Shown here in pieces: positions 16,072 through 25,499 of a DNA stretch of 64,000 bases. Under the pieces are notes generated by a model, which saw nothing but the letters and a program-made list of their open reading frames with translations, ran no database searches and had not been told where the DNA came from. Position numbers and translations under genes: made by a program. Positions within the stretch are counted from its first letter, which is position 1; the number at the start of each line of letters is the position of its first letter. Location of the stretch: positions 84,464 through 148,463 of the forward strand of contig JAFVAU010000016.1 of assembly GCA_017480345.1 (NCBI GenBank), read 5' to 3'. Source of the stretch: Bacteroidales bacterium. Its GTDB lineage: Bacteria > Bacteroidota > Bacteroidia > Bacteroidales > UBA932.

Positions 16072-19000
16072 TTAAAAGGTGAGGTTGAGACCAGCTACGA
16101 AGCCGATGCTCTTAGGATATGCGGAGTAATCCACACCCGGGGTGAGCGGAGTGGCACGACGGGTATCTACTTCCGGGTCATAACCGGAGTACTTGGTGAG
16201 GCAGAACAGGTTGGTTCCGGTCACATAGATGCGGAGCTTGCGGATGTAGATTTTCTTGGTAAGGTCCTCAGGAAGGGTGTAACCGAGGGTGACGCTCTGC
16301 AGACGCAGGAAAGAAGCATCCTCCACGGCCCAGTCGGAGAAGACGGCATTGCCCACGGCGGGAGACCACATGGTCTTGCCGGCATTCACCTGTTTGAGGA
16401 CATCAGCGTCAGTGATCAATTCGCCGGTGGTCCAGTCAATGTTGGTCCAACGGTCAGACACCTTCATGCTTTCCAGTAGGTTACGGTTGTTGTACTTACG
16501 CGAAGAGGTGAATTCCACCTTGTTGGCGTTGTACACCTGGTTGCCGATCATGTAATTGAAGTTGGCGCTGAAGTCCACGCCCTTGATGTATGCGGAGATA
16601 TTGAAACCGCCGGTGACATCCGGGCTGGCATTGCCGATGATGGTACGGTCTGCCACGGTCACCTTTCCGTCACCGTCCAGATCCTTGAGTTTCATGGCAC
16701 CGGGCATCAGGTAGGAGGCGCCGATTACGTTGGAATTGTCCACCACACCTTCGTTGAGAACCCACTTGCTGCCGTTCCAGGTAAAGTCTTCGGGCGTATA
16801 GAAACCGTCGCTCTTGTAGCCATACATGTTACCCAGAGGCTGGCCTACTTCCACCACATAATCGTCGCCGATTTCAGTGGAAGCCCAATAGGACTGGGCA
16901 GTGATCTTTTCCAGACCACCCAGGTCCATCACGCGGTTCTTGTTGTACGCGATATTACCGCCGATGTTCAGGGAATAGTCCTTCTTGGAAATGATAGGAG
17001 CATTCAGGGTGAGCTCCACACCGCGGTTACGGGTGGAACCCAGATTGCGGTACTGGCTGTCATAACCGGAGCCGGGGATGGGGAAGTTGATCAGAAGGTT
17101 CTTGATGTCGTTCTGATAGACCTCAATGCTACCGCTCAGACGGCTCTGGAAGAAGGAGAAATCCACACCCAGGTTGTGCGTAAGGGTGGTTTCCCAAGTA
17201 AGGTCGGGATTGTTCATGATCTTACCGGCCATCCAGTAGTTGTTGCTTTGGGACAGCCAGGCGGTGGTAGTGGCGCTGTACTGCTTCAGGATCTGACCGG
17301 AAGGAATGTTGTTGTTACCGGCGGTACCGAAGCTGTAACGGAGCTTGAGCTGGTCCAGCCAGCTGTGGGAAGCATCCATCCAAGGTTCGTTGGAGATGGT
17401 CCAGGACACAGCCACAGAGGGGAAGATACCCCAGCGGTGACCGCGGGCGAACTTGGAAGAGCCATCGGCACGGAGGGTGGCACCCACAGAGTAACGATGC
17501 TTATAATCATAGTTCACGCGGCCGAAGAACGACAGGAGTTTGTCGTCCGGATTCACGTAATTGTTGGTAGAAGCGGCGTTGGAAGCGGCGGACATGAAGT
17601 TCCAGGCAGCCATGGCATCGTAAGTGGGATCGAAACCGTCCACCATGGTGGTAAGCGTATTGCTCTTGGTGATGGTGAGTTCCTGACCCAGGAGTGCGGT
17701 GAGCTGATGGTCGTCATTGTTCAGGAGCTTCGCGAAATCGTAATTCAAGGTATTGGTATTACGATAACGGGTGCGGAAGGCTTCCTTGTGCTGATTGGAA
17801 GGCGTATTCTTTACGGTGGAGTTGTTGGCCACATAATAAGTAGTCATGCCGTAGAAGCGGTCGTCCGTCTGGGTGTATTTTTCCAGACCGCCTTCAATCT
17901 TTAGTTTCAGGTTGTCGATGATGGTCCAGTTAAAGGCGGCATTGGCGTTCCACGTGGTACGGATACGACGGGAATCATTGTCGGCCACAGACTGGAGCGG
18001 CGGGGCGTTGTCACCATAATCCTGCTCTTCATCCACGCCCACGGAAGTGGCGATAAGCGGAATGGGCGTATAGGAGACAGCATGCTTGAGACGGCCGTTA
18101 CCGGCGGTGGAGCCGGTATCGTTGATACCGTTGGCGCCGCCACCGCGTACATTCACGCGGGAATAACGCACATTGGCATCAATGGAAGTAGTGGCAGACG
18201 TCTTGAAATTGGCCTTGAAATTCAGGTTGTCACGGGTGTAGTTGGAACCCACCATGATGGCCTGGTCGCCCATATGGGCATAGCCGATGGTCCAGTTGGC
18301 GTTCTCACTGCTGCCGGACACGGAGAAATCTGCGGAGAACGTTGTGCCCGTGCGTCCGAAAACGGCACTCACCCAGTCGTTGCCGGCCAGGTTGCTGTAC
18401 AGGTCCATGTCAGAGAAGGAGCCGAAGTAAGGCTCATAATAGGAACTCAGATTGTCCCGGACCTTGCCCAGCTCATACTGGAACATCACGAAGTTCGCGG
18501 GATCCATGGCCTTGATGGCATTCTTGTTGGCCATGGTCTTGGCTCCGAAATAAGTATTGAACTTAACGGAAATCTTCTGGCCTTTTTCCGCGTTCTTGGT
18601 GGTCACGATCACAACGCCGTTGGCACCACGGGAACCGTAGATGGCGGTGGAGAAGGCGTCCTTCAGAACGTCGATGCTCTGGATTTCGGAGGACGGGATG
18701 TCGTTGATGGATTCCACCGGGAAACCGTCCACAATGTACAGAGGGGCGCTGTCCTGGGTAATGGAACCGCCACCACGGACACGGATTTTGATGTCCGCGT
18801 CGGGGTCGCCTTCCGTAGTCACAACGGACACACCGGCCATCTTACCGGAGAGGGCCTGGGAGACCGTGGTAACCGGCTGCTCGGCCAGCTTGTCGGAGCC
18901 CACGGAGGAGACGGAGCCCAGCAGGTCACGACGTTTGACCGTCGCATAACCCACAACGACCACCTCATCGAGGAAGGTCTGGTCAGCCTTAAGGACGACG

Positions 19001-19272
19001 TTGATTTCCGTCTGTCCTGCAATGGGAACAATCTGGTCTGCCAATCCGATGAAGGTGAAAACCAGATTCACTGCATTCTCGGGAAGCGTAAGCACATAGT
19101 CACCGTCAATACCGGTGATGGTACCAATGGTGGTTCCTTCCACCATGACACCGGCACCGATGAGCGGTTCACCCGTTTCGTCCGTGACAATACCTTTGAC
19201 GGTAGTCTGGGCGCTCAAGGTGAGTGCTGTCATCATTCCCAGCAGCGCAAGAAAGAATTTCTTTGCTTTCAT
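16072..19272 (-). CDS. susC: SusC/RagA-family TonB-dependent transporter
   Basis: A 1066-residue outer-membrane transporter. A signal peptide (cleavage near LSAQ) is followed by a carboxypeptidase-regulatory-like domain (about 24-110), a plug (about 115-235, including VYGSRGANGVVIVTTK-like sequence) and a 22-strand barrel ending in an aromatic-terminated NLTF. It imports pectin oligosaccharides with energy from TonB. It lies 32 bp after the pectate lyase gene and 12 bp before susD, so it is probably read in the same long transcript from the GH28 promoter region. Confidence 0.95.
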   Translation of the reverse strand: MKAKKFFLALLGMMTALTLSAQTTVKGIVTDETGEPLIGAGVMVEGTTIGTITGIDGDYVLTLPENAVNLVFTFIGLADQIVPIAGQTEINVVLKADQTFLDEVVVVGYATVKRRDLLGSVSSVGSDKLAEQPVTTVSQALSGKMAGVSVVTTEGDPDADIKIRVRGGGSITQDSAPLYIVDGFPVESINDIPSSEIQSIDVLKDAFSTAIYGSRGANGVVIVTTKNAEKGQKISVKFNTYFGAKTMANKNAIKAMDPANFVMFQYELGKVRDNLSSYYEPYFGSFSDMDLYSNLAGNDWVSAVFGRTGTTFSADFSVSGSSENANWTIGYAHMGDQAIMVGSNYTRDNLNFKANFKTSATTSIDANVRYSRVNVRGGGANGINDTGSTAGNGRLKHAVSYTPIPLIATSVGVDEEQDYGDNAPPLQSVADNDSRRIRTTWNANAAFNWTIIDNLKLKIEGGLEKYTQTDDRFYGMTTYYVANNSTVKNTPSNQHKEAFRTRYRNTNTLNYDFAKLLNNDDHQLTALLGQELTITKSNTLTTMVDGFDPTYDAMAAWNFMSAASNAASTNNYVNPDDKLLSFFGRVNYDYKHRYSVGATLRADGSSKFARGHRWGIFPSVAVSWTISNEPWMDASHSWLDQLKLRYSFGTAGNNNIPSGQILKQYSATTTAWLSQSNNYWMAGKIMNNPDLTWETTLTHNLGVDFSFFQSRLSGSIEVYQNDIKNLLINFPIPGSGYDSQYRNLGSTRNRGVELTLNAPIISKKDYSLNIGGNIAYNKNRVMDLGGLEKITAQSYWASTEIGDDYVVEVGQPLGNMYGYKSDGFYTPEDFTWNGSKWVLNEGVVDNSNVIGASYLMPGAMKLKDLDGDGKVTVADRTIIGNASPDVTGGFNISAYIKGVDFSANFNYMIGNQVYNANKVEFTSSRKYNNRNLLESMKVSDRWTNIDWTTGELITDADVLKQVNAGKTMWSPAVGNAVFSDWAVEDASFLRLQSVTLGYTLPEDLTKKIYIRKLRIYVTGTNLFCLTKYSGYDPEVDTRRATPLTPGVDYSAYPKSIGFVAGLNLTF

Positions 19273-19304
19273 TTGCTTTTGGTTGTTAGTTAATTAATAA
19301 TATG

Positions 19305-21143
19305 TTAAAGTTTTGTATATGTTCCGTTCTTGTTCTGCCCTTCCACAATGTCGCGGACCAGATAGTGGAGGTACATTTCCAGGTTGGTATAGCGTTTCTG
19401 AGGGTCAAGCGTATAGGCATTGGGCTCCCCTACCCAATCCGGGAAATTACTCCGGGTTTCACCGGAATAAGAGGGCCATGTGGTACCGTAGGTAGACCCC
19501 ACATCCTCCATATTCTTGATGACTTTCCCCGTCTTGCTCTTGACATCCTTGCAGATACGGGTATCCACCGCATCCCGCTTCAGCGAAGCGCCCGCCCAGT
19601 TGCAAACCGCATCCAAGGCATCGGCGGCCGAATGGGTGGTGGTGTAAGCCTCCTTCTCGTCTTTCCCCTTGACAGGGAAGGCCGACGAACTGATGTGCCC
19701 TTCATAAGACTTATCGTAGTCGTCGTAAGCCTTCTTCCAATAAACGCCGTCAGGATAAGCCGCATCAACACTAGGATAATCATGGTTATAGTTACCGGAG
19801 AGGTAAAGATAGGCCCAGTCATAAGGGTAATACTTCTTTACGTCTATTTCCTCTTCTTTCCCATTCACAATCTGTTTCTCTTTCACAGTAGTGGAATAGC
19901 CGCCGTCGGCCTCAATGAAATACTTCTTGTCATTGGAATCGGGCCCTTTCTTGTAATAGTTGTTCACCATGTTGAAGTGGCCGCCTTCACCGCCATAACA
20001 CCCGTTGCTGCTGCCCCAATTGTACACCACACAGTTGCGGAAATCCACATTGCCGCGGTACGTATCGGTAGATTTGCCATTCTCGTCATACAGATACTGA
20101 TGATCGAAACGGGGAGTACGATTCATGTGGTGAGCCAGCATATTGTGATGGAAAGAAGCGTTCTTTCCTCCCCAGATTCCGCCGTAGCCATGGGTTTTCT
20201 TGGAGTGGATGCTCTGGTTCATGCTTTCCGCAATGAGACACCACTGCATGGTGAAGTTGGCATTGGCGTAGAAAGAGGCCGACTCATCGATGGACCAGCT
20301 CATGGAGCAATGGTCCAGGATGATATTGTTCTGGTAGCGTCCCCAGATGCAGTCTTCACTGTCACCGGCATTCGGACCCTCATCTCCCAGACGGAAGCGA
20401 AGGAAACGGATAATCACGTTGTCGGCACCGACATACGTCGTATAATTCTTCAGGCAGATTCCATCGCCCGGAGCCGTCTGACCGGCAATGGTCAAGTCTC
20501 CTTTTTCAATCTTCAACTGCGACTGCAGCTCGATGACACCGGCCACATCGAATACAATCGTGCGGGCGCCAGACTGCTTAACTGCCCAGCGAAGGGTACC
20601 CTCGGAACCATCATCGGACAATTTGGTAACGTGAAGCACCTTACCGCCCCTGCCGCCGGTGGTGTACATGCCGCCTCCTTCGGCTCCGGGGAAGGCCAGG
20701 GCGCCCATATTCTCCTCGGAAGCGGGAATTTTGAAATCGGCATATTCAATGGTCTCAGGAGTAGGATCCGGAGGCGTAACGCTGGAACTGCCGGTGGTAG
20801 CTTTCAGGGCCGTTGAGAAGGCCGACATGCCGCCACTGCCCACACTGCGAACGGCAAAATTGTATTCCGTCCCTTCGGTCAGGCCAGTAACAGTGGTTTC
20901 TGTAGCAGACACCTGGCCGGATTTGACCTCCGTCATGCCCTGCAGCAGACGCCACTGATAGGAATCTGCACCGGAAACGGCCGACCAGGAGAAGACAAGT
21001 GCCGTCTCCGTGGCCGACTTCAGCTGAACTCCCCCGGGCACGGCCGGAGCCACAGCGCTCTCATCCCCGGAAGGGTTGTCCTTCCCTCCGCAGGCCGCCA
21101 GGATACCCAGGCATCCGATCAGGGCAAAAAGTTTCGTCTTCAT
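19305..21143 (-). CDS. Pectate lyase (PL1-like) lipoprotein with Fn3 domain
   Basis: A 612-residue lipoprotein (lipobox LAAC, Cys18). A fibronectin type III domain (about 34-120) precedes a parallel beta-helix lyase domain (about 130-612) with AFPGAEGGGMYTTGGRGG at its start and ILDHCSMSWSIDE in the calcium-site region, as in PL1-type lyases. It would cut homogalacturonan by beta-elimination at the cell surface and leave unsaturated ends, the substrate of the GH105 enzyme encoded just upstream with a 4 bp overlap. Confidence 0.87.
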   Translation of the reverse strand: MKTKLFALIGCLGILAACGGKDNPSGDESAVAPAVPGGVQLKSATETALVFSWSAVSGADSYQWRLLQGMTEVKSGQVSATETTVTGLTEGTEYNFAVRSVGSGGMSAFSTALKATTGSSSVTPPDPTPETIEYADFKIPASEENMGALAFPGAEGGGMYTTGGRGGKVLHVTKLSDDGSEGTLRWAVKQSGARTIVFDVAGVIELQSQLKIEKGDLTIAGQTAPGDGICLKNYTTYVGADNVIIRFLRFRLGDEGPNAGDSEDCIWGRYQNNIILDHCSMSWSIDESASFYANANFTMQWCLIAESMNQSIHSKKTHGYGGIWGGKNASFHHNMLAHHMNRTPRFDHQYLYDENGKSTDTYRGNVDFRNCVVYNWGSSNGCYGGEGGHFNMVNNYYKKGPDSNDKKYFIEADGGYSTTVKEKQIVNGKEEEIDVKKYYPYDWAYLYLSGNYNHDYPSVDAAYPDGVYWKKAYDDYDKSYEGHISSSAFPVKGKDEKEAYTTTHSAADALDAVCNWAGASLKRDAVDTRICKDVKSKTGKVIKNMEDVGSTYGTTWPSYSGETRSNFPDWVGEPNAYTLDPQKRYTNLEMYLHYLVRDIVEGQNKNGTYTKL

Positions 21144-22294
21144 AGCTTTTCTCTTTCAAGCGCCGCCCAGATGAGAGGGCCCATGCCCTTGGGGTCATTG
21201 GAGCGGACCGGTTCATTAATATAATAGTCGTAGTCTCCCTTACGGTTCTGCTTGCCGCCCAGGCCGGCCACCTCGCAGCAGCTATCCAGGTTCACAAGGC
21301 CGTCTTCGTCCACGCGGACAAAGGTGGAAAGGAGGGAGTCATAGGCCTTCAAGGCCTCTTCCCGGCGGCCGATGGCACCCAGACGGCAACCCTTGAGCCA
21401 GGCATACACAAACATGGCATTGCAGGTGGCCTCCAGGTAGTTGCCTTCGCGGGAAGGGCAGTCCAGAACCTGGTACCAAAGGCCCGTTTCCTTGTCGGCA
21501 TAAAGGGGCAGCGCCTTATAGACATTATTGAGAATGCCTTTCAATTGGACCTTATAAGCATCCTCGGGGATTATCTCTATTACGTCCACCAGGGCCATGA
21601 CATACCAGCCCAGGGCCCGGCCCCAGGCGTGGGCACTCTGCCCCGTCTCGGGATTGCACCAGAACATCTCCCGGGAGGCGTCATAGGCATGACGCAGCAG
21701 GCCGGTGGCAGGGTCGAAGGTCTTGTTATACGCCGTGGAGAACTGGAGCACGATGTCTCCGTAATTCTTCTCCCGTTGCAGGCTGTCCGCCACATAGCGC
21801 CGGGTATACTCCGCATAGAACGGCTGGGCCATATACAGACCGTCCAGCCACACCTGGTTGGGATAAACGGCCTTGTGCCAGAAGTTTCCTTCCGGGGTGC
21901 GGGGCTGGCTCTGCAGCTGGCTGTAGAGTGTATCCATGGCGGCACGGTACTTTTCCTTGCCGGTAATGTCGTACAGCTGGAACAGCGTACGGCCCGGGCA
22001 CACATGGTCCGTGGAATAATTGCTCTTCTTGTATTTGTAGATGGTGCCGGTAGAGTCGATGATGGCGTCGTACCAGGCGTCAACGTAGGAAAGGGCCTCA
22101 GGAGATGCATCCAGCATGGCCTTGAGTTCCAGTCCGGTGGTGTAGTTCCATTTGAGTTTGCCTTCCTGGCCATCCATGTAGCTGGCTTCCGGGTTCCGTG
22201 CCATCTCACTTTGGACCACTTGCAAAGACAGCGGCGCCTTGACCGTGCAGGCGGTCAAGGCAAACGCAGCCAGTATGATACCTAACTTTCTCAT
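21140..22294 (-). CDS. GH105 unsaturated galacturonyl/rhamnogalacturonyl hydrolase
   Basis: A 384-residue protein with lipobox LTAC (Cys16), so probably periplasmic or membrane-anchored. The alpha/alpha-barrel motifs KYKKSNYSTDHVCPGR, FWHKAVYPNQVWLDGLYM and SAHAWGRALGW match YteR-type enzymes. It releases the unsaturated uronic acid from lyase products by hydration of the double bond. Its ends overlap both neighbours by 4 bp, indicating translational coupling with the pectin esterase and pectate lyase genes. Confidence 0.9.
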   Translation of the reverse strand: MRKLGIILAAFALTACTVKAPLSLQVVQSEMARNPEASYMDGQEGKLKWNYTTGLELKAMLDASPEALSYVDAWYDAIIDSTGTIYKYKKSNYSTDHVCPGRTLFQLYDITGKEKYRAAMDTLYSQLQSQPRTPEGNFWHKAVYPNQVWLDGLYMAQPFYAEYTRRYVADSLQREKNYGDIVLQFSTAYNKTFDPATGLLRHAYDASREMFWCNPETGQSAHAWGRALGWYVMALVDVIEIIPEDAYKVQLKGILNNVYKALPLYADKETGLWYQVLDCPSREGNYLEATCNAMFVYAWLKGCRLGAIGRREEALKAYDSLLSTFVRVDEDGLVNLDSCCEVAGLGGKQNRKGDYDYYINEPVRSNDPKGMGPLIWAALEREKL

Positions 22295-23952
22295 TTGTTG
22301 TTATAAGGGTCCCAGACAATGCCGTCCTGGCTCTGGTACATCACTTTTTCAAAACTGTACTCCCCTGCCTGAGAGGCATTCAGCCTGTGGCTCCATTTCA
22401 CCCGCTTTCCGTCAGCCCCGGGGCCGTAATTCTTATACTCCGCGTAGTAAGAATTCTTCTTGGTGTCCGGCTTACCGTCCTTCTCCCAGTCGTGCCAGCC
22501 TTCCGGCAGAATATGGCCGCCCAGTTCGCACTCGATGAACACCGTCTTGGCATAGGCGCCCCAGGGACGGCCCAGGTAGCATTGGGTAACCCCTTCATCG
22601 GCCGTGAGCTTGCATTGGTAAAAGACATAGCCGTATTTCTGGCCCTCCAGGGTGGAGGCGGCCGTCACGTAGCTGTTTTTCTTGGAGCGGATTTCGCAGC
22701 CCTCGAAATAGGCGATGCTGGTGCCGAAGATAAAGTCCGTTGTCCCCTCTATGTAGCAGTCCTTAAAGTAGTTGCGCTTGATTCCGCCGAATTTTCCGAA
22801 TCGGCCATAAGTATAAAGGGTATCCTGGTTTCCCAGGAAGCGGCAGCGGTTGAAAAAGAGGAAGTCCCCGTCCGTGAACACCGCCACGGCCTGGCCTATC
22901 TCCTTGCCCTCGCCGGCGCTGTTCTCGAAGCAGATGTCCTCGAAGGTAATGTAGCTGGCGTGGATATAGACGCTGGCGCTGCCGCTGGTGCCCACGGGGA
23001 AATCCCGGCCGGGCCAGAGCTTCTTGGCATATTTGTCATAGGTAAGGATGGTCTTCCCCGCATCCTCTCCCTTGAAATGCACGCGGAACTTGGTGTGGGG
23101 AATGGAAATCTCTTCCTTATAGACGCCGTTACGGATGAGCACCTTCGTAATCTCCTTGTGGCTGTAGTCGGGAATGGCGTTCACGCCCTCCTGCACCGTC
23201 TGATAATCTCCGTGGCCGTCGGCCGATATTACTATATTGTAATAGACCAGGTGCTGCGCCAGCTCGGGAAGCTGCTCCCGGATGAGGCCGCAGACAATCT
23301 CCGTCACCTTGCGGGCGCCGCAGGGCACCAGGTGAGTGTTGTCGTTCTTGCCGGTGGAAATCATGAAATAGGCCTTGGAGGCCTCGTCTCCCAGCCCCTC
23401 CAGCCAGTCCAGGGTGGGGGTGGTAACATCCAGGAGGGTAACGTCCTTTTCTTCGGCCACGGCCTTCATGGCGGCGGGATAATCTCCGTGGCAGCCCCGG
23501 TCCAGGCCTTTTTCCTTGAACCAGCGGCGGGCGACGGGCGTAAGGAGCACCGGCGTGCCGCCCTTTTCCCGCACCCCGTCAATGAAGAGGCGGAGGTTGT
23601 CCTGGTAGGCGCCCCAGGGGGCCGCATAGCGCTCAGGGTCGCTCTCCTTGGAATCATTGTGGCCGAACTGGATAAACACGTAGTCTCCGGGCTGTACGGC
23701 ATTGTAAACCTTGTCCCAGAGGCCCAGGTCACGGAAACTCTTGGTGCTGCGCCCGTTCTGGGCATAATTGAGCACCTGCACCTGCGAGGGGTCCAGGAAG
23801 TTCTGGAACATCATGCCCCAGCCGCGCTCCTCCCCGGCCTTGGGCAGGTCTTTTTCCGCCATGGTGCTGTCTCCCATCAGATGAATGGTGGTAAAGGAAG
23901 AAAGGGCCAGCCACACAAGGGCCGTGCCCATAAGCAAAACTGCTTTTCTCAT
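22291..23952 (-). CDS. Fused rhamnogalacturonan acetylesterase (CE12) and pectin methylesterase (CE8)
   Basis: A 553-residue two-domain esterase. The N-terminal SGNH domain (about 22-250) has GDST with nucleophile Ser29, GHND further on, and the DNTHLV Asp/His pair; it should remove acetyl groups. The C-terminal beta-helix (about 255-553) has the CE8 motifs QAVAV, NQDTLY and DFIFG that carry the two catalytic Asp residues, and should remove methyl esters. Deacetylation and demethylation would open pectin to the lyase and polygalacturonase next door. The N-terminus is hydrophobic and could be a signal peptide with cleavage near Ser/Phe 20. Both ends overlap neighbouring genes by 4 bp. Confidence 0.9.
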   Translation of the reverse strand: MRKAVLLMGTALVWLALSSFTTIHLMGDSTMAEKDLPKAGEERGWGMMFQNFLDPSQVQVLNYAQNGRSTKSFRDLGLWDKVYNAVQPGDYVFIQFGHNDSKESDPERYAAPWGAYQDNLRLFIDGVREKGGTPVLLTPVARRWFKEKGLDRGCHGDYPAAMKAVAEEKDVTLLDVTTPTLDWLEGLGDEASKAYFMISTGKNDNTHLVPCGARKVTEIVCGLIREQLPELAQHLVYYNIVISADGHGDYQTVQEGVNAIPDYSHKEITKVLIRNGVYKEEISIPHTKFRVHFKGEDAGKTILTYDKYAKKLWPGRDFPVGTSGSASVYIHASYITFEDICFENSAGEGKEIGQAVAVFTDGDFLFFNRCRFLGNQDTLYTYGRFGKFGGIKRNYFKDCYIEGTTDFIFGTSIAYFEGCEIRSKKNSYVTAASTLEGQKYGYVFYQCKLTADEGVTQCYLGRPWGAYAKTVFIECELGGHILPEGWHDWEKDGKPDTKKNSYYAEYKNYGPGADGKRVKWSHRLNASQAGEYSFEKVMYQSQDGIVWDPYNNK

Positions 23953-25409
23953 AAGGCTTTTCCGTTTACGGTCACGTTGTCAAATACCACATCTTGGGCG
24001 TAGTGTACTTCCGCGCCATTTTGGGCGGTGAAAACGCTGTTATGGAAATCCAGACCACGGATGGGCAGCTCCGGCAGGCCATTGATATAAATGGCCTGCT
24101 TGGCGCCGCTGCAAACAATGTGATCAAAATGGATATCCCTGAATTCGGGCGTGGTTTCATCTACGGGCAGGAGGTCTTCCTTGCCGTCCTCTCCCTTGTC
24201 GGACTCCGCCACACCGGCATAATACAGATTGAAGATGACACCGTAGGAGGTGATGTCCTTCATATAAATGTCCCGGCACCAGATGTCCTTTACCAGGCCG
24301 CCCCGGCCGCGGGTGCTCTTGAAGCGCAGGCCCACGTCCGTTCCCATGAAACGGCAGCCGCGCACCAGAATATTCTGCGCACCGCCGCTCATCTCGCTGC
24401 CAATCACAAAGCCGCCGTGGCCGTGATAGACGGTGCAGTTCTCGATGACCAGGTTCTTGCAGGGGATGCCGTAGCGGCGGCCGTCCTCGTCCTTGCCGGA
24501 CTTGATGCAGATGGCGTCGTCTCCCACGTCAAAGCTGCAGCCGCTCACGTGGACGTTCTCGCAGGCCTCGATGTCAATGCCGTCTCCGTTGGTGGAATAA
24601 TGGGGATTGCGAACCTGGATGTTGCGCACCGTCACGTGCTTGCACCACAGCGGGTGAATGTTCCAGGCCGGGGAATTCTGGAAAGTGGCATCTTCCAGCA
24701 GCACCCGCTCGCAGTTTCTGAGGGAAACCATCACGGGGCGCAGGAAGGTCTTGATTTCCTGCAGGTCCAGGGAATCGGCCTGCTTGTTGAGGGAACCGGC
24801 CGTGAGGCGGGCCTTCTCGTAGCCCTCGTCCGGGTACCAGGTTTTTCCGTCGTCGGACAACACGCCGCCGGCCTTTACCGTCGGATTCCAGATATCGTCC
24901 CCCACCTTGCGCTTTTTCAGTTCCCGCCAGGGGGTTCCGTTTCCGTCAATGGTTCCCTTGCCGGTAATGGCGATGTCCGTTGCGCCCTCCGCATGGATGG
25001 GAGAGAGGCAGCGCTTCATGTCCAGGCCCTCAAAATTGGTTTGGATGATGGGATAAAGCTCCTGGTCAGCAGAGAAGACAAGGACAGCGTTGTCGCTCAA
25101 ATGCAATTCCGTATGGCTCTTGAGGCCGATAGGGCCGGTGAACCAAATGCCGTCCGGGACCACGAGCCGGCCCCCGCCCTGCTTCTCCAAGGCTTCGAAA
25201 GCCTGCGCAAAGGCCTCCGTGCAAAGGGTTACGCCGTCTCCAACGGCACCGAAGTCCGTAAGCACCACTTCCCTTCCGGGAATGGAGGGAAGCTGCACTG
25301 CGGGCATGTCGAAAGGTATATCATGCAAACGTTTGCACTCTTCTGTACAAGAAAAGAGAGAAATACATAATGTCGTATAAATGAACGACTTAAAGAAAAT
25401 TTTGGCCAT
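23949..25409 (-). CDS. GH28 polygalacturonase lipoprotein
   Basis: A 486-residue beta-helical hydrolase, lipobox LFSC (Cys21). GH28 catalytic features are visible: NGDGID (274-279), the Asp pair in VGDDAICIKSG (297-298), His331 in GHGG (330-333) and a late RFKSTRGRGG block. It hydrolyses alpha-1,4-galacturonan, probably in exo or oligogalacturonide mode. It is the first gene of the esterase-GH105-PL1-SusCD run. A perfect 14 bp operator-like palindrome lies within its coding sequence at codons 25-29. Confidence 0.92.
   Translation of the reverse strand: MAKIFFKSFIYTTLCISLFSCTEECKRLHDIPFDMPAVQLPSIPGREVVLTDFGAVGDGVTLCTEAFAQAFEALEKQGGGRLVVPDGIWFTGPIGLKSHTELHLSDNAVLVFSADQELYPIIQTNFEGLDMKRCLSPIHAEGATDIAITGKGTIDGNGTPWRELKKRKVGDDIWNPTVKAGGVLSDDGKTWYPDEGYEKARLTAGSLNKQADSLDLQEIKTFLRPVMVSLRNCERVLLEDATFQNSPAWNIHPLWCKHVTVRNIQVRNPHYSTNGDGIDIEACENVHVSGCSFDVGDDAICIKSGKDEDGRRYGIPCKNLVIENCTVYHGHGGFVIGSEMSGGAQNILVRGCRFMGTDVGLRFKSTRGRGGLVKDIWCRDIYMKDITSYGVIFNLYYAGVAESDKGEDGKEDLLPVDETTPEFRDIHFDHIVCSGAKQAIYINGLPELPIRGLDFHNSVFTAQNGAEVHYAQDVVFDNVTVNGKAL
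25324..25337. promoter_or_regulatory. Perfect 14 bp LacI-type operator inside the GH28 5' coding region
   Basis: TGCAAACGTTTGCA is a perfect palindrome with the central CpG typical of LacI-family sites. It lies about 75-85 bp inside the polygalacturonase gene and about 115 bp from a second copy upstream, a spacing that would allow DNA looping by a tetrameric or paired regulator. Confidence 0.65.
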
Positions 25410-25429
25410 TAGTTTCTTTATATGTGCTG

Positions 25430-25459
25430 CAAAGATAAGGAAAATAATCCAAACGTTTG
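25430..25459 (-). promoter_or_regulatory. Promoter -7 box and operator upstream of the GH28 gene
   Basis: On the minus strand TATCTTTG (25437-25430) fits the Bacteroides -7 box. The palindrome CAAACGTTTG (25450-25459) lies where the -33 region would be; no TTTG is found at the ideal 19-21 bp spacing (only at 12 and 24 bp). Repression by the adjacent LacI-type regulator is inferred from the shared palindrome. This is the likely start of the long polygalacturonase-to-SusD transcript. Confidence 0.6.
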
Positions 25460-25499
25460 CACAAATTTACAAAAAAGTGAAAATAAAAGATTTTCAAAA

